NCBI GenBank assembly: GCA_017622135.1
Contig: JAGARR010000046.1
Coordinates: 62,001 to 126,000, forward strand
Direction: 5' to 3'
Length of the DNA: 64,000 bases
Source: Spirochaetaceae bacterium
GTDB taxonomy: Bacteria; Spirochaetota; Spirochaetia; Treponematales; Treponemataceae
Under the pieces are notes generated by a model. The model was not told where the DNA came from. It saw only the letters and a program-made list of their open reading frames with translations, and made no database searches. Made by a program: the position numbers and the translations under genes. Positions 15,028 to 24,440 of the stretch are shown piece after piece (the first letter of the stretch is position 1; each line of letters opens with the position of its first letter).

Positions 15028-17094
15028 TCACACCTTGAACTTATCCAGTTCCCTGCTAATGTTCACGATAGATTTTCGGGTTTCATTGGACAAGGAGGAC
15101 AATGCCGTTCCGATGGATTGTACACGAATAGCCCCCATCTTCATCATGTCCATGTTTCCCTTCATGGAAACGGCGGAGTCCTGCAGCGCCTCTATCTCCC
15201 GCTGGATGCTTGCATTTTCCGAAGCCATGACATCGGAGGTGGTCTGGGTCTTCATAGTTGCCTCCATTACTTCCCCTATGACGGAACGCATTTGGTTTGA
15301 ACTAGCAGACTGCTCCTCCATGGCGGTGGAAATCTCCTGCACCATGATATTGGTGTTCCTGATTCCATCGGACACATGATTGAAGGCGGACTTCAAGTCC
15401 TCGGAAAGCTCTGTAATTCCGGCCATGGAGTCCAGGATTGTCTTGAGCTGGACACCGATAGTACGGGATTGCTTGGATGCGTTCTCGCTGAGCTTGCGAA
15501 TCTCGTCGGCAACAACACTGAATCCCTGGCCAGCCTCACCAGCGTGGGCAGCTTCGATGGCGGCGTTCATTGCCAGCAGGTTCGTCTGGCTGGCAATGGA
15601 TGAAATCACCCGGTTGGCCTCCTGCAGCATCTGGGACTCGGCGTAAATCTCACCTATCTTCAAGGTCACATTCTTCTGTACATTCACACCATGCTCGGCG
15701 CTCTCCTCCAGCTGGTCAAAGGATGCTACCAACTGGCTTACCGCACTATATACATCGCTGATACTCCTGAGAAGCTCCTCCACCACAATAGCGGCCTGGC
15801 TTCCACCCTCGCTCTGAATGGAAATCATCTTGTTCAACTCGGATATTCCACTGATAACCTTCTTTGCAGAACGAACCGTGCCATCAACATTGGACAACTG
15901 CTTGACGATGTTATCGTCCACGGTCAGCATATAATTATACGCCATATCTATTGAGGACACCACATCCATAATACAGTCAGCAGTACGCCCGCCAGCCTCA
16001 ACCAAACTCATGTTTGATTTCTTTACGCTCGTTACCGCCACCTGCAGATTCTCGATGAATTGGTTGAATCCGGCAATCAGATTGCCGAACAAGTCCAAGA
16101 TAGTTCTCTTGCCCGACGGAACCCGCTTGGCCAAATCAGCCTCCCCCGAACTCAGATTGTGTACCGCAGTCTCCAGAGCCCGCATGGGAATCACAAAGGC
16201 CTTTATGACGGCATAGAGCCAGATGAAGAAATTCACCAGCATAAAGACAACAAAGGGCTTTATTGCATGGCGCAGGAACTGGGTGAAGGTGTAAGGGATA
16301 TAGAAAACAGCAGTCCAATTGATATCCTCGAAGGGCAGCAACATATAAGTTCCACGTACTGTATTCACAAACGACTCGTGGCTGGTCAAATCTATTTCTG
16401 CCAGCTCTGGCATGACATTTGTAATCGGAATCTTGTCCTCAAGGTTCTCATCGTTTCGAGTACCAGTAATCTCCAGCTGCCGGTTAAAGAAGTACATGGT
16501 GATATCTTCATCCAAGGTGTAGAACATGGTATCGGTGAAATCACCGATGGGGATACCCGTACCCACCATTCCCACTACGATTCCACTCCTGTTCCGCACG
16601 GGAACATTGACCCACAACATGGTCTTGTCCATCACCTCATTGTAATTGATGTTGAAGTTATATACGTCGGTCTCGTGTATGGTGAGGTTGTACCAATAGT
16701 CATCGGGATTGTTGGGATTCACATGATAGGAAAAGGCCATATCCGAGTAGAAGTCCTTTTCCAAGACAGAGAGCCAGAAGATGCTCTTTCCAAGAAAGGA
16801 ATTCATGTATGTCTCGAATTCCTCCCATGCCATGGCCTTCACGACCTCATCCGCAGGATTCTCAAAATGCTGAATGACAACCGGAGACTTGGACAGCTGC
16901 AAGGCCAAGGCAACCTCGGACTTGAACCCTGCGTCAAACTCCAGTCGCTTTATCTCGCCGACTCCTTCCAACAACTCCATGGAATCCTTGTGGAATTCAT
17001 ACCGGGCAAATCTACTGATGAAGGCTATGGAAATCAGGGCAAAAACAACGAATGCTATCTTGATTTTTGTACTTTTCTTCATATTTCTCTCCAA
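15028..17094 (-). CDS. Methyl-accepting chemotaxis protein
   Basis: 688 aa inner-membrane receptor. N-terminal helix (about residues 9-27), a periplasmic Cache-type ligand domain of about 250 residues, second membrane helix ([17 protein letters not shown]), HAMP-like segment, and a long cytoplasmic coiled coil whose tip [20 protein letters not shown] followed by [14 protein letters not shown] is the conserved CheA/CheW interaction site. It would steer the CheA kinase and flagellar motors; the ligand is unknown. Single gene with its own promoter; no chemotaxis genes adjoin it. Confidence 0.93.
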   Translation of the reverse strand: MERNMKKSTKIKIAFVVFALISIAFISRFARYEFHKDSMELLEGVGEIKRLEFDAGFKSEVALALQLSKSPVVIQHFENPADEVVKAMAWEEFETYMNSFLGKSIFWLSVLEKDFYSDMAFSYHVNPNNPDDYWYNLTIHETDVYNFNINYNEVMDKTMLWVNVPVRNRSGIVVGMVGTGIPIGDFTDTMFYTLDEDITMYFFNRQLEITGTRNDENLEDKIPITNVMPELAEIDLTSHESFVNTVRGTYMLLPFEDINWTAVFYIPYTFTQFLRHAIKPFVVFMLVNFFIWLYAVIKAFVIPMRALETAVHNLSSGEADLAKRVPSGKRTILDLFGNLIAGFNQFIENLQVAVTSVKKSNMSLVEAGGRTADCIMDVVSSIDMAYNYMLTVDDNIVKQLSNVDGTVRSAKKVISGISELNKMISIQSEGGSQAAIVVEELLRSISDVYSAVSQLVASFDQLEESAEHGVNVQKNVTLKIGEIYAESQMLQEANRVISSIASQTNLLAMNAAIEAAHAGEAGQGFSVVADEIRKLSENASKQSRTIGVQLKTILDSMAGITELSEDLKSAFNHVSDGIRNTNIMVQEISTAMEEQSASSNQMRSVIGEVMEATMKTQTTSDVMASENASIQREIEALQDSAVSMKGNMDMMKMGAIRVQSIGTALSSLSNETRKSIVNISRELDKFKV

Positions 17095-17158
17095 AACTCT
17101 TCCAAATCACTTCTTTTAGAAGAAGTATATGGAAGTTACACATACTTTTATTTCTGAC

Positions 17159-17187
17159 ACTGTAACCGATACTTCTGTATTTGTCAA
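17159..17187 (-). promoter_or_regulatory. Promoter of the chemoreceptor gene
   Basis: Minus strand TTGACA (17187-17182), 17-nt spacer, TACAGT (17164-17159); 64 nt before the start codon. Confidence 0.6.
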
Positions 17188-17223
17188 CAATTCAAGAAAA
17201 AATTATCAAAAACATCCTGCCAA

Positions 17224-17252
17224 GTGACAAAACATAAAAAGAATGCTATGAT
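17224..17252 (+). promoter_or_regulatory. Promoter of the SUMF1-domain gene
   Basis: GTGACA (17224-17229), 17-nt spacer, TATGAT (17247-17252), 44 nt before the ATG. Confidence 0.6.
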
Positions 17253-17296
17253 GGATTCAACAAATAATTAAAATGTATACTTAGGGGGTATCACCA

Positions 17297-18121
17297 ATGT
17301 CTACAGTCACAATGGAAAAGATGGATGAGGTAACTATCATTCCCATGGGCAGAGTAGCCAAAATCAATAGTTTGGATTCTGACGGAGTCTTTATTGAAGG
17401 GAGGGAGGTAAGACTTACCTCGTTCCAAATGACCAGGAATCTTGTAACCCAAGAGCTTTTTGAGACCGTAATGGGATACAATCCCGCCACCTCCAACGCC
17501 CTGTCATCGTTTCAGGAAAAGGAGAACCTATTGGCAGTAAATAATGTCAGCTGGTATGAGACAATTGTCTTTTGTAACAAGCTGAGTGTTATGCTGGGAC
17601 TTCGTCCCTGCTATAAAATCAACGAGACAACAAATCCCGATGCTTGGGGAGAGATTCCCAGCACCAACAATGTCCTGTGGAATTCTGTGGTTTGGAATAC
17701 TGATGCGGACGGTTTCCGTCTTCCTACAGAGGCAGAATGGGAATTTGCCGCCAGAGGTGGGAATGTTGATGCGTCCGCATGGAATTTTTCCTATGCAGGA
17801 AGCAATTCAATTGATGAGGTGGCTTGGTTCAAAGACACTAGTAACAGTAATGTACATCAAGTTGGCTTGCTAAAGCCTTCCTCTTGTGGAGTATATGACA
17901 TGAGTGGCAACGTATATGAATGGTGCTGGGACTGGTTTTCTAGAATCGATGTTGGCAGTGAAACCAATCCCTCAGGACCAAAGACAGGAACAAACAGGGT
18001 TCGTCGGGGTGGTAGCTGGCTGAACTATGCCCGCAGTTGTACTGTAACCTACAGAAACTGTGACTCCCCGGAAACAGTTTACTCAAATATCGGTTTCCGA
18101 CTGGCACGGAGCTCCATCTAG
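17297..18121 (+). CDS. SUMF1 / formylglycine-generating-enzyme-fold protein
   Basis: 274 aa, essentially one sulfatase-modifying-factor domain: FRLPTEAEWEFAARGG, GVYDMSGNVYEWCWDW, RRGGSWLNYARSCTVTYR and the terminal NIGFRLARS. True formylglycine-generating enzymes need two active-site cysteines in the GGS-x2-C-x4-C region; here the first is Asn and only the second is kept, so it is probably not a sulfatase activator. The fold is often reused for binding or other redox roles. No signal peptide, so cytoplasmic. AGGGGGT precedes the ATG. No sulfatase gene is nearby. Followed by a strong terminator. Confidence 0.85.
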   Translation: MSTVTMEKMDEVTIIPMGRVAKINSLDSDGVFIEGREVRLTSFQMTRNLVTQELFETVMGYNPATSNALSSFQEKENLLAVNNVSWYETIVFCNKLSVMLGLRPCYKINETTNPDAWGEIPSTNNVLWNSVVWNTDADGFRLPTEAEWEFAARGGNVDASAWNFSYAGSNSIDEVAWFKDTSNSNVHQVGLLKPSSCGVYDMSGNVYEWCWDWFSRIDVGSETNPSGPKTGTNRVRRGGSWLNYARSCTVTYRNCDSPETVYSNIGFRLARSSI

Positions 18122-18143
18122 GGCAGCCAGCCGACAAGGACAA

Positions 18144-18182
18144 GGGCCGCAGCCAAGGACTTTGGTTGTGGCCCCGTTTTTT
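18144..18182 (+). terminator. Terminator of the SUMF1-domain gene
   Basis: GGGCCGCAGCCAA pairs with TTGGTTGTGGCCC across a 5-nt loop, followed by six Ts (18177-18182). Confidence 0.85.
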
Positions 18183-18236
18183 ACCAGGCGGAAAGCCTCA
18201 GGTAGTTTTTTAGTCGAGTTTCTTATGGAGGAAACA

Positions 18237-18944
18237 ATGGACAAGTGTATTTTTGAGACAGATTATTTCAAGGTGCTGGCCCGTCCCTGCGGGGAGCTCC
18301 AGACTAACTGCTATATCGTCATCAATAAGGAAAATGGAGACAGCCTGGTGGTGGACCCGGGAGTCAATGCCGCTGACTGGGTTCTGTCCCAGGTACAGGA
18401 GCCGCTGGCCATACTGAACACCCATGGCCATTACGACCACGTGTGGAGCAATGCCCGCCTGAAGGAGGAGTGGCCCCAGACTCCCGTCGTCTGCCCCTAC
18501 GAGGATGCCTTCATGGTGGAGCAGGATCGGTTCATGCAGGGCCAGACTCCCTGCACGGTGGATATTCTGGTGGGAGCCCCAGAAGGAGCCCAGGTGCAGG
18601 CGTTCCAGTCCACCACAGAAAACCTGGGCCGACGGACATTGCTGCAGTGGAATCAGCTGGCAACGGAATTCATCTGCTATCCCGGACACACTCCCGGTAC
18701 CAGCGTCATCATTCTGTGGCACCAGAACCAGCCGGAGGAACGGGTTATGTTCAGCGGCGACTTTCTCTTCTACCGGGCCATTGGCCGCAGCGACTTCAAG
18801 TTCTCTTCCACACCAGTCATGAAGGCCAGCCTGAAGGCGGTGATGCAGCTGGAGGGAGATATGCCCGTGTATCCCGGCCACGATGCCTTTACCCGCCTGA
18901 AGGACGAAAAGGTCTTTATCCCCCGCTGGATTGCAACCATCTGA
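18237..18944 (+). CDS. Metallo-beta-lactamase-fold hydrolase (glyoxalase II-like)
   Basis: 235 aa from ATG 18237, which has GGAGGAAA at ideal distance; the ATG at 18225 overlaps that SD. THGHYDH is the HxHxDH metal-binding motif, with ICYPGHTPGTSV, MFSGDFLF and VYPGHD supplying further zinc ligands. This is the general hydrolase branch of the family, often thioester or glyoxalase II-type; the substrate cannot be told. It ends 11 nt before the convergent response-regulator gene without a visible terminator. Confidence 0.88.
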   Translation: MDKCIFETDYFKVLARPCGELQTNCYIVINKENGDSLVVDPGVNAADWVLSQVQEPLAILNTHGHYDHVWSNARLKEEWPQTPVVCPYEDAFMVEQDRFMQGQTPCTVDILVGAPEGAQVQAFQSTTENLGRRTLLQWNQLATEFICYPGHTPGTSVIILWHQNQPEERVMFSGDFLFYRAIGRSDFKFSSTPVMKASLKAVMQLEGDMPVYPGHDAFTRLKDEKVFIPRWIATI

Positions 18945-18955
18945 CGCCCCTCCAG

Positions 18956-20338
18956 CTAGGTGGTCACGGTGGCGGGCTCCACCTCCACCCTGGCTTCCAG
19001 CTGGTATTCCTCCAGCTTGCGGTGGAGAGTCTTGCGACCAATGTCCAGCACATCGGCAGTCTTTGACTTGTTGCCCTGGTTGGCGGCAAGGTTCTGCTGG
19101 ATGATGATTTTCTCCGCCTCCGCCAGGGTAATTCCCATGGGAACCTGAATAACACTGGCCTCCGCCGCCCCCCGAATAGTGGGAGGCAGATCCTCCAGAC
19201 TTATCTGGGAGCCGGAGCACATTACCACCGCGCTCTCCACACAATTGCGCAGCTGGCGGATGTTACCAGGCCAGCCGTACTTGTACAAGGCGGATCGGGA
19301 GCGGGAATCGAATCCTGTGATGGACTTGTTGTTCTCCCGGTTGAATTCATCCAGGAAGGCGTTGAGCATCAGGGGTATGTCATCCTTGCGCTCCCGTAGG
19401 GGCGGCACCTGAATATGCACCACGTTGAGGCGGTAGAACAGGTCCTCCCGGAACCTCCCCTGAAGGATCTCTTCCTCCAGATTCCTGTTGGTGGCAGCAA
19501 TGACCCGCACGTCCACCTCCAAGGTCTCCTCTCCACCGACCCGCTCAAAGCGCTTGTCCTGCAGCACCCGCAAAATCTTTATCTGCACGTTCTGGTTGAT
19601 CTCCCCAATCTCGTCCAAAAAGATTGTCCCCCCGTTTGCCAGCTCGAAGCGCCCCCGCTTTCTAGCGGCCGCCCCGGTGAAGGCCCCCTTCTCATGACCG
19701 AACAGCTCACTTTCCAGCAGACTCTCCGACAAGGCGGCACAATGCACCTTGATGAAGGGCTTGTCCTTTCGGGGGGAAAGGTTGTGGAGGGCGTTGGCAA
19801 TCAGCTCCTTTCCCGTACCGCTCTCGCCGGTAATCAGCACCGATGCCTTGGAATCGGCAGCCTTCCGCACCATCTGGAAGATCCGCTGCATCTCGGCGCT
19901 CTTGCCGATGATGGACTCAAAGGAGGTCTTGGCATCCAGCTCCTGCTGCAGGGAGGAGTGGCGGATTTCCAGCTCCCGCCCTGCCAACGCCCGCTTCACA
20001 ATCAGGGTGAGGCGGTCAAGACTCAGGGGCTTAGTGAGAAAGTCGTAGGCTCCATTCCGCATGGCGTCCACCGCTGTGTCGATGCTGCCATGGCCAGTGA
20101 GCACAATGACGGGAATGCCGGGACTCTCCCCCCGCACTCTTGCCAGCACCTCCTCACCGGAAATCCCCGGCATACGCAAATCCGTAATCACCAGGTCAAT
20201 GTCACCCCGCTCTATCAGGGCCAGACCTTCCCGGCCATCGGCTGCCAGACGGACGGAATAGCCCTCCAGCTCCAGGGCAGCGGACAAGCCCTCCCGAATG
20301 TTTTTCTCATCGTCAATTATCAGGATAGTAAAATTCAT
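18956..20338 (-). CDS. Sigma-54-dependent response regulator (NtrC/AtoC type)
   Basis: 460 aa with three domains. Receiver (residues 1-120): IIDDE, phosphoacceptor Asp in LVITDLRMPG, TGHG and K in LTKPLS. AAA+ domain (about 140-375): GESGTGKE Walker A, GAFTGA loop that contacts sigma-54, GTIFLDEIGE Walker B. C-terminal Fis-type helix-turn-helix: NKSKTADVLDIGRKTLHRKL. It activates sigma-54 promoters when phosphorylated by the kinase encoded immediately upstream (ATGA overlap). Target genes are not evident here. Confidence 0.95.
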   Translation of the reverse strand: MNFTILIIDDEKNIREGLSAALELEGYSVRLAADGREGLALIERGDIDLVITDLRMPGISGEEVLARVRGESPGIPVIVLTGHGSIDTAVDAMRNGAYDFLTKPLSLDRLTLIVKRALAGRELEIRHSSLQQELDAKTSFESIIGKSAEMQRIFQMVRKAADSKASVLITGESGTGKELIANALHNLSPRKDKPFIKVHCAALSESLLESELFGHEKGAFTGAAARKRGRFELANGGTIFLDEIGEINQNVQIKILRVLQDKRFERVGGEETLEVDVRVIAATNRNLEEEILQGRFREDLFYRLNVVHIQVPPLRERKDDIPLMLNAFLDEFNRENNKSITGFDSRSRSALYKYGWPGNIRQLRNCVESAVVMCSGSQISLEDLPPTIRGAAEASVIQVPMGITLAEAEKIIIQQNLAANQGNKSKTADVLDIGRKTLHRKLEEYQLEARVEVEPATVTT

Positions 20339-21534
20339 GATGTGTACTCCAAAAGCCTGCGCTCCAGTTGGGGGATGGGCAGCGAAATGGTAAAGGCTGT
20401 TCCCTCCCCCAGTAGGGACTTCACCTGTATGTCCCCGGAAAATTCCTTGACTATCTTGTAGACCATGGTGAGGCCCAGACCAGTTCCCGTTGTCTTTGTG
20501 GTAAAGTAGGGCTCGAAAATCCGGGAGGCCGTCTCCTCGCTCATGCCGCAGCCGTTGTCCGCCACAGTCAGGATGAAGGAGTCGGACTTTACCTGGGTGT
20601 TCACCAACAGCACCTTCTCGTCCTCATCAGAGCTGAGCGCAGCAATGGCATTCTGCACCAGATTCAGCATCACCTGGCGGAAAAGCTTGTCGTCCAGCAG
20701 CAGCTTTGGCGAATCCTTCATCAGCTCCACCTGGAGGTTGATTCCCTTGCTCTCCAGCTCAGGACGACAAAAATCCAGGGACTGCAGCAGCAGCTCATTG
20801 GGATTCAGCAGCTGGTATTCAGCCTTCACCGGCCGCACCGCATGGAGGAAGTCGTTGACAATGCCGTTGAGGCGGCCTATCTCCTCGTTCACCACAGAAA
20901 TATAGTTCTCCACAAATTTCGGTGGCGGCAGCACATCCTCCTGGCTCCGGGCCTTCTCTATGGATTTCTGCAGCAGCTGAATGTGGATGCTCAGGGCTGC
21001 CAGCGGATTCTTTATCTCATGGGCAACATTTGCCGCCAGGGTGGTGAGATCCTCCAGCTTCTCCATCCGCCTGATGATGACCTCCTGACGTCTGATTTCC
21101 GTCACGTCATCAACGGAAATCACGTTTCCCGTCACCTGCCGCTTTCTCACCAAAGGAATGATGGTCACTGTCAGGAATTTGATGCTGCCCCCTGAGGTGG
21201 CGATGGTAAACTCCCGGCAGACATTTGTCTGTCCCCGCTGGTATGCCTGCCTCAGAAAGTCCGCAATCTCAACCTCGCCGACAAGCTCCCAGGCAGGGAC
21301 CTCATGGCTCCGTATGTCAGCAAGCCGTTGGGAAAAGGACAGCATCCGTTCCGCCGCCTTGTTCACCTTAAAAACTAAAAAATTCTCATCACAAACGATG
21401 AAGGCTGTCTTCAATGAGTTCATAGCAGCATCGATGACCTCGGTCTCTTCTATCAGGGCATCGAAAAGCTGCTCCACCTGCTCGCTGCTGAGTTTGGAAA
21501 TCTTTCCAGAAACCCGCTTGAACAAGTCAATCAT
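20335..21534 (-). CDS. PAS-domain sensor histidine kinase (NtrB-like)
   Basis: 399 aa, no membrane segment, so a cytoplasmic sensor. PAS domain (about 40-150, FIVCDENFLVFKVNKAAERML begins it), HisKA with phospho-His in AANVAHEIKNPLAALS, and HATPase boxes LVQNAIAAL (N), VADNGCGM (G1) and GTGLGLTMVYKIVKEF (G2). Overlaps the response regulator by 4 nt and the upstream holB by 4 nt, so it is translationally linked to both. The signal is unknown; the NtrB-like architecture suggests an intracellular metabolic or protein cue. Confidence 0.93.
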   Translation of the reverse strand: MIDLFKRVSGKISKLSSEQVEQLFDALIEETEVIDAAMNSLKTAFIVCDENFLVFKVNKAAERMLSFSQRLADIRSHEVPAWELVGEVEIADFLRQAYQRGQTNVCREFTIATSGGSIKFLTVTIIPLVRKRQVTGNVISVDDVTEIRRQEVIIRRMEKLEDLTTLAANVAHEIKNPLAALSIHIQLLQKSIEKARSQEDVLPPPKFVENYISVVNEEIGRLNGIVNDFLHAVRPVKAEYQLLNPNELLLQSLDFCRPELESKGINLQVELMKDSPKLLLDDKLFRQVMLNLVQNAIAALSSDEDEKVLLVNTQVKSDSFILTVADNGCGMSEETASRIFEPYFTTKTTGTGLGLTMVYKIVKEFSGDIQVKSLLGEGTAFTISLPIPQLERRLLEYTS

Positions 21535-22829
21535 AGTATGACTCCACCTTTAAATTTCTTGACCACCAGTGAAATATCCGCCGCCAAAAGCTCCAGAGCA
21601 GCTGCTATTCCCTGGTTATAGGTTGTGATATGGGAGTGGCACTGGTGAAGAGCCGCCATGCACTGAGCTCCCAGCTCCGCCATCCTAAATTGATGGAGGG
21701 CATCCTGAGCCTGTACGCTGACGTGACCAAGTCCCAGACCATCTCCTCCCACAGCCAAGTCCCGCAGGGCTCCCGACATGGCTCTGAAGAAGAGAGTTAG
21801 CAGCAGCCGAGGCTCAAATCCACCACAGGTCTTGACGATCCCCTCGATGTCAGGCTGGTTCCCAGACACCACCTGCTGGATAAACTGTCGGCCGGCACTC
21901 TCCACCATCTGGGGCGATACTGGCAAAAAAGACTGGAGATAGTCCTGAATAGAGGCGCCATCCTCAGCCTCTGGAACCACCTGACTGTGAAAGACACGGG
22001 AAATAACCTGAGCCTGAGCCTTTCCACTTCTGGGAAGGAAATTGTATGGCCGCACCCGGGACAGGATGGTGGGCATCACCGCATTCCGTCTGGTGGTGGT
22101 GAGTACAAAAACCACATCCTCCGGCGGCTCCTCCAGAATCTTGAGGACAGCGTTCCGGCTCCCTTCCTGCATCATGTCCGCATTTTCCAGCACAATCACC
22201 TTCTTGCCGGATTCAGGCCTGTACCGTGCCCAGGCGCTAGCCCGACGCATCTGTGCCACCGGAATGGACTCGTACATGAAGAGCGACTCCAATTTCCCCG
22301 CCAGAGACACCAGCTCCTTCACCAACTTCTCCAGCTTGGCAAGGTCCAGCTCCTGATTCAGACTGTATCTTTCCAGTTCCTCCAAATACTCGTCTATTGA
22401 TGACAACATCGGAGCCAGCTTGGAAACCTTGTCCTCACCCTCCCACAGCACTGGACTGAATCGGGCCGTCAGTTTCCTGATGCTTCTGACAAAAAGGTAG
22501 CGTGTAGCCCTCAGATAGGAGGCATTGGTAGACACCGCCTCCAAGAAGGTCTTGGCCGAGGCAACAATTTCCAGGGAACAGCTCCTGCTTCCCGCCAAAA
22601 GCAGGGAGGTACTCACAAGGGACTTGTGCTTGAGACAGGAGTCGCAGCTACACTGCCAGTCCCCCCGAGGAGTGGCAGTACAAGCCAGCACACGGGCCAG
22701 CTCCAAGGCGCAGGTCAGCTTGCCGGAGGCAGGCGGTCCCACAAAAAGCAGGGCATTGGGTAAACTCCCCTGACGAATATCCGCTGCCAGCTGTTGGCTT
22801 GCAGGCTGAAAGAGCAGGTTCTCAAACAT
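21531..22829 (-). CDS. holB: DNA polymerase III delta' subunit (clamp loader)
   Basis: 432 aa, longer than E. coli delta' (334 aa). N-terminal AAA+ clamp-loader fold: ALLFVGPPASGKL (degenerate Walker A, no Ser/Thr after GK, as in other non-hydrolysing delta' subunits), zinc site CSCDSC, then VIVLENADMMQEGSRNAVLKILEEPPEDVVF and TILSRVRPYNF. An extra region of about 90 residues, rich in charged helices (roughly 110-190), lies between the zinc site and the Walker B region. Works in loading the beta clamp at replication forks. Overlaps cvpA by 8 nt. Confidence 0.88.
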   Translation of the reverse strand: MFENLLFQPASQQLAADIRQGSLPNALLFVGPPASGKLTCALELARVLACTATPRGDWQCSCDSCLKHKSLVSTSLLLAGSRSCSLEIVASAKTFLEAVSTNASYLRATRYLFVRSIRKLTARFSPVLWEGEDKVSKLAPMLSSIDEYLEELERYSLNQELDLAKLEKLVKELVSLAGKLESLFMYESIPVAQMRRASAWARYRPESGKKVIVLENADMMQEGSRNAVLKILEEPPEDVVFVLTTTRRNAVMPTILSRVRPYNFLPRSGKAQAQVISRVFHSQVVPEAEDGASIQDYLQSFLPVSPQMVESAGRQFIQQVVSGNQPDIEGIVKTCGGFEPRLLLTLFFRAMSGALRDLAVGGDGLGLGHVSVQAQDALHQFRMAELGAQCMAALHQCHSHITTYNQGIAAALELLAADISLVVKKFKGGVIL

Positions 22830-23313
22830 TGGGCATCACCTCCCGGTTGACGAATTCAACCGACTGGTTCAGGGGGCTGGCAAACAATGCGTCAACAAAG
22901 CTATCCGCCAACAGGGAGTCCACCTGAATCCAGGGCTGGACATGGAGCACCAGCAGGATTACCGCCACAATCAGCACACCCTCCGCCAGCCCCAGAAAGA
23001 AGCCCAGGGCACGATTCAGGCTACCAAGAATATCCCCCTTGAAGATGCCCCCCAGCACGTGCTGAATCACCTTGATGAGCAGAAAAGTAAGGATGAACAG
23101 CAGCAGGAATGAGACGACTTGAGCCAACAAGACAACGGAAATCCACTGCACCAGCACCACCGCCAAATCATTGTAAAACAGAACGCCCACCAGCAAGCCA
23201 ACCAAAAAGGCAGCCTTCCCAAAGACCTCGGCAATGAATCCGTTGACAGCTCCTTTAATGGCCATCACTAGGATGATTATCAGGAAAACTATGTCGATGA
23301 TGGCAAATGTCAT
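22822..23313 (-). CDS. cvpA: CvpA-family membrane protein
   Basis: 163 aa, four predicted membrane helices; the N-terminal half has FLIIILVMAIKGAVNGFIAEVFGKAAFLVGLLVG, the family hallmark (a glycine-rich first pair of helices), and a GSLNRALGFFLGLAEG loop. CvpA proteins are inner-membrane proteins linked to colicin V production and envelope integrity; exact function unclear. Lies between murG (4-nt overlap) and holB (8-nt overlap). Confidence 0.88.
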   Translation of the reverse strand: MTFAIIDIVFLIIILVMAIKGAVNGFIAEVFGKAAFLVGLLVGVLFYNDLAVVLVQWISVVLLAQVVSFLLLFILTFLLIKVIQHVLGGIFKGDILGSLNRALGFFLGLAEGVLIVAVILLVLHVQPWIQVDSLLADSFVDALFASPLNQSVEFVNREVMPNV

Positions 23314-24440
23314 GAGGAGGTCACCTCGTCAAACACTAGCCGGGCAATCCTTTGAGCCGGCTGCTGGCCATTGCCCATCTGAAAGGCCTTCTGGGAGCAG
23401 CCCACCCGAAATCCATCATCACACATCCTGTCCAAGGCCGCCTTGAGATGCTGGCTGTCAGCCTCATCACCCTCTAGGGAAAGGCCTGCACCTGACTCCA
23501 CAAAGAACCGGGCGTTCTCCACCTGATCGCCTCTCGTTCCAGCACCCCACAGAGGGACCAGAACCATGGCCTTTCCCAGAACGGCGCATTCCCACAGGGA
23601 ATTTGCTCCGGCACGGGAAAGCACCAGGTCGGCGGCGGCAATCACGTCCGGCATCTCACTGTAGATAAAGCTATAATGCTTGTACACTCCCCCACCATTC
23701 TCTGGAACAGCCGCCGGGTCAAAGCCGGCCTTCTCGCCACCAGTCTGGTGCACCACCTGGAAATGGGCGGTCAGATACTCCAAGTTTTCCAGTACCAGCT
23801 GATTGATTTGCCGGGCACCGGAGCTTCCCCCCAGCACCAGCAGCAGGGGCTTTCCCTTCTCCAGTCCTAGGAATTCCCGTCCCCGTTGCCCATCAGCCTG
23901 ATAGAACACCGGACGCACTGGATTTCCCGTCACCTCCACCCTGCCCTCAAATTTCTTGCCAAAATAAGAGGCTGTCTGGGGATAGGACAAAAGAACCTTC
24001 TTTGCCACCCGACTGTTGAGCCGTGTGGCAAGGCCCGGAGAAAAATCACACTCATGGGTATAGACGGGAATCCGTAGCAACCCCGCCGCAAAGCAGGGAG
24101 GCACACTGACAAAGCCCCCCTTGGAAAAGACCAGGGCAGGCCTCAGCTTTAAAAGCAGAAAAAAGGAGGCAATGCAGCCTCCAATTATCCTGAATACGTC
24201 CACCAGGTTCTCCAAGGAAAAATACCTGCGCAGCTTGCCAGTGGGAATTCCGTAGAACTTGTCCACACTGCCACTTTTTTCGATGAAGCTGCCATCCATC
24301 CCCTTGGAGGAACCAATCCAGACAATACGACACGGGAGGCCAGCCTCACTATAAAGCTGGCGCAATTCGTCAGCCACCGCCAAACCTGGGAAAATATGAC
24401 CACCGGTGCCGCCACCGGTAAATACTACGGTAGAACTCAT
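23310..24440 (-). CDS. murG: UDP-GlcNAc:lipid I N-acetylglucosaminyltransferase MurG
   Basis: 376 aa, usual length. Converts lipid I to lipid II on the cytoplasmic membrane face in peptidoglycan synthesis. Motifs: TGGGTGGHIFPGLAVA (glycine loop 1), LLVLGGSSGARQIN (loop 3), and SRAGANSLWE..LGKAMVLVPL..GDQVENA (UDP-GlcNAc site). It is the second gene of the ankyrin-murG-cvpA-holB-kinase-regulator string, all joined by 4-8-nt overlaps, which suggests one transcript mixing cell wall, replication and signalling genes. Confidence 0.95.
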   Translation of the reverse strand: MSSTVVFTGGGTGGHIFPGLAVADELRQLYSEAGLPCRIVWIGSSKGMDGSFIEKSGSVDKFYGIPTGKLRRYFSLENLVDVFRIIGGCIASFFLLLKLRPALVFSKGGFVSVPPCFAAGLLRIPVYTHECDFSPGLATRLNSRVAKKVLLSYPQTASYFGKKFEGRVEVTGNPVRPVFYQADGQRGREFLGLEKGKPLLLVLGGSSGARQINQLVLENLEYLTAHFQVVHQTGGEKAGFDPAAVPENGGGVYKHYSFIYSEMPDVIAAADLVLSRAGANSLWECAVLGKAMVLVPLWGAGTRGDQVENARFFVESGAGLSLEGDEADSQHLKAALDRMCDDGFRVGCSQKAFQMGNGQQPAQRIARLVFDEVTSS

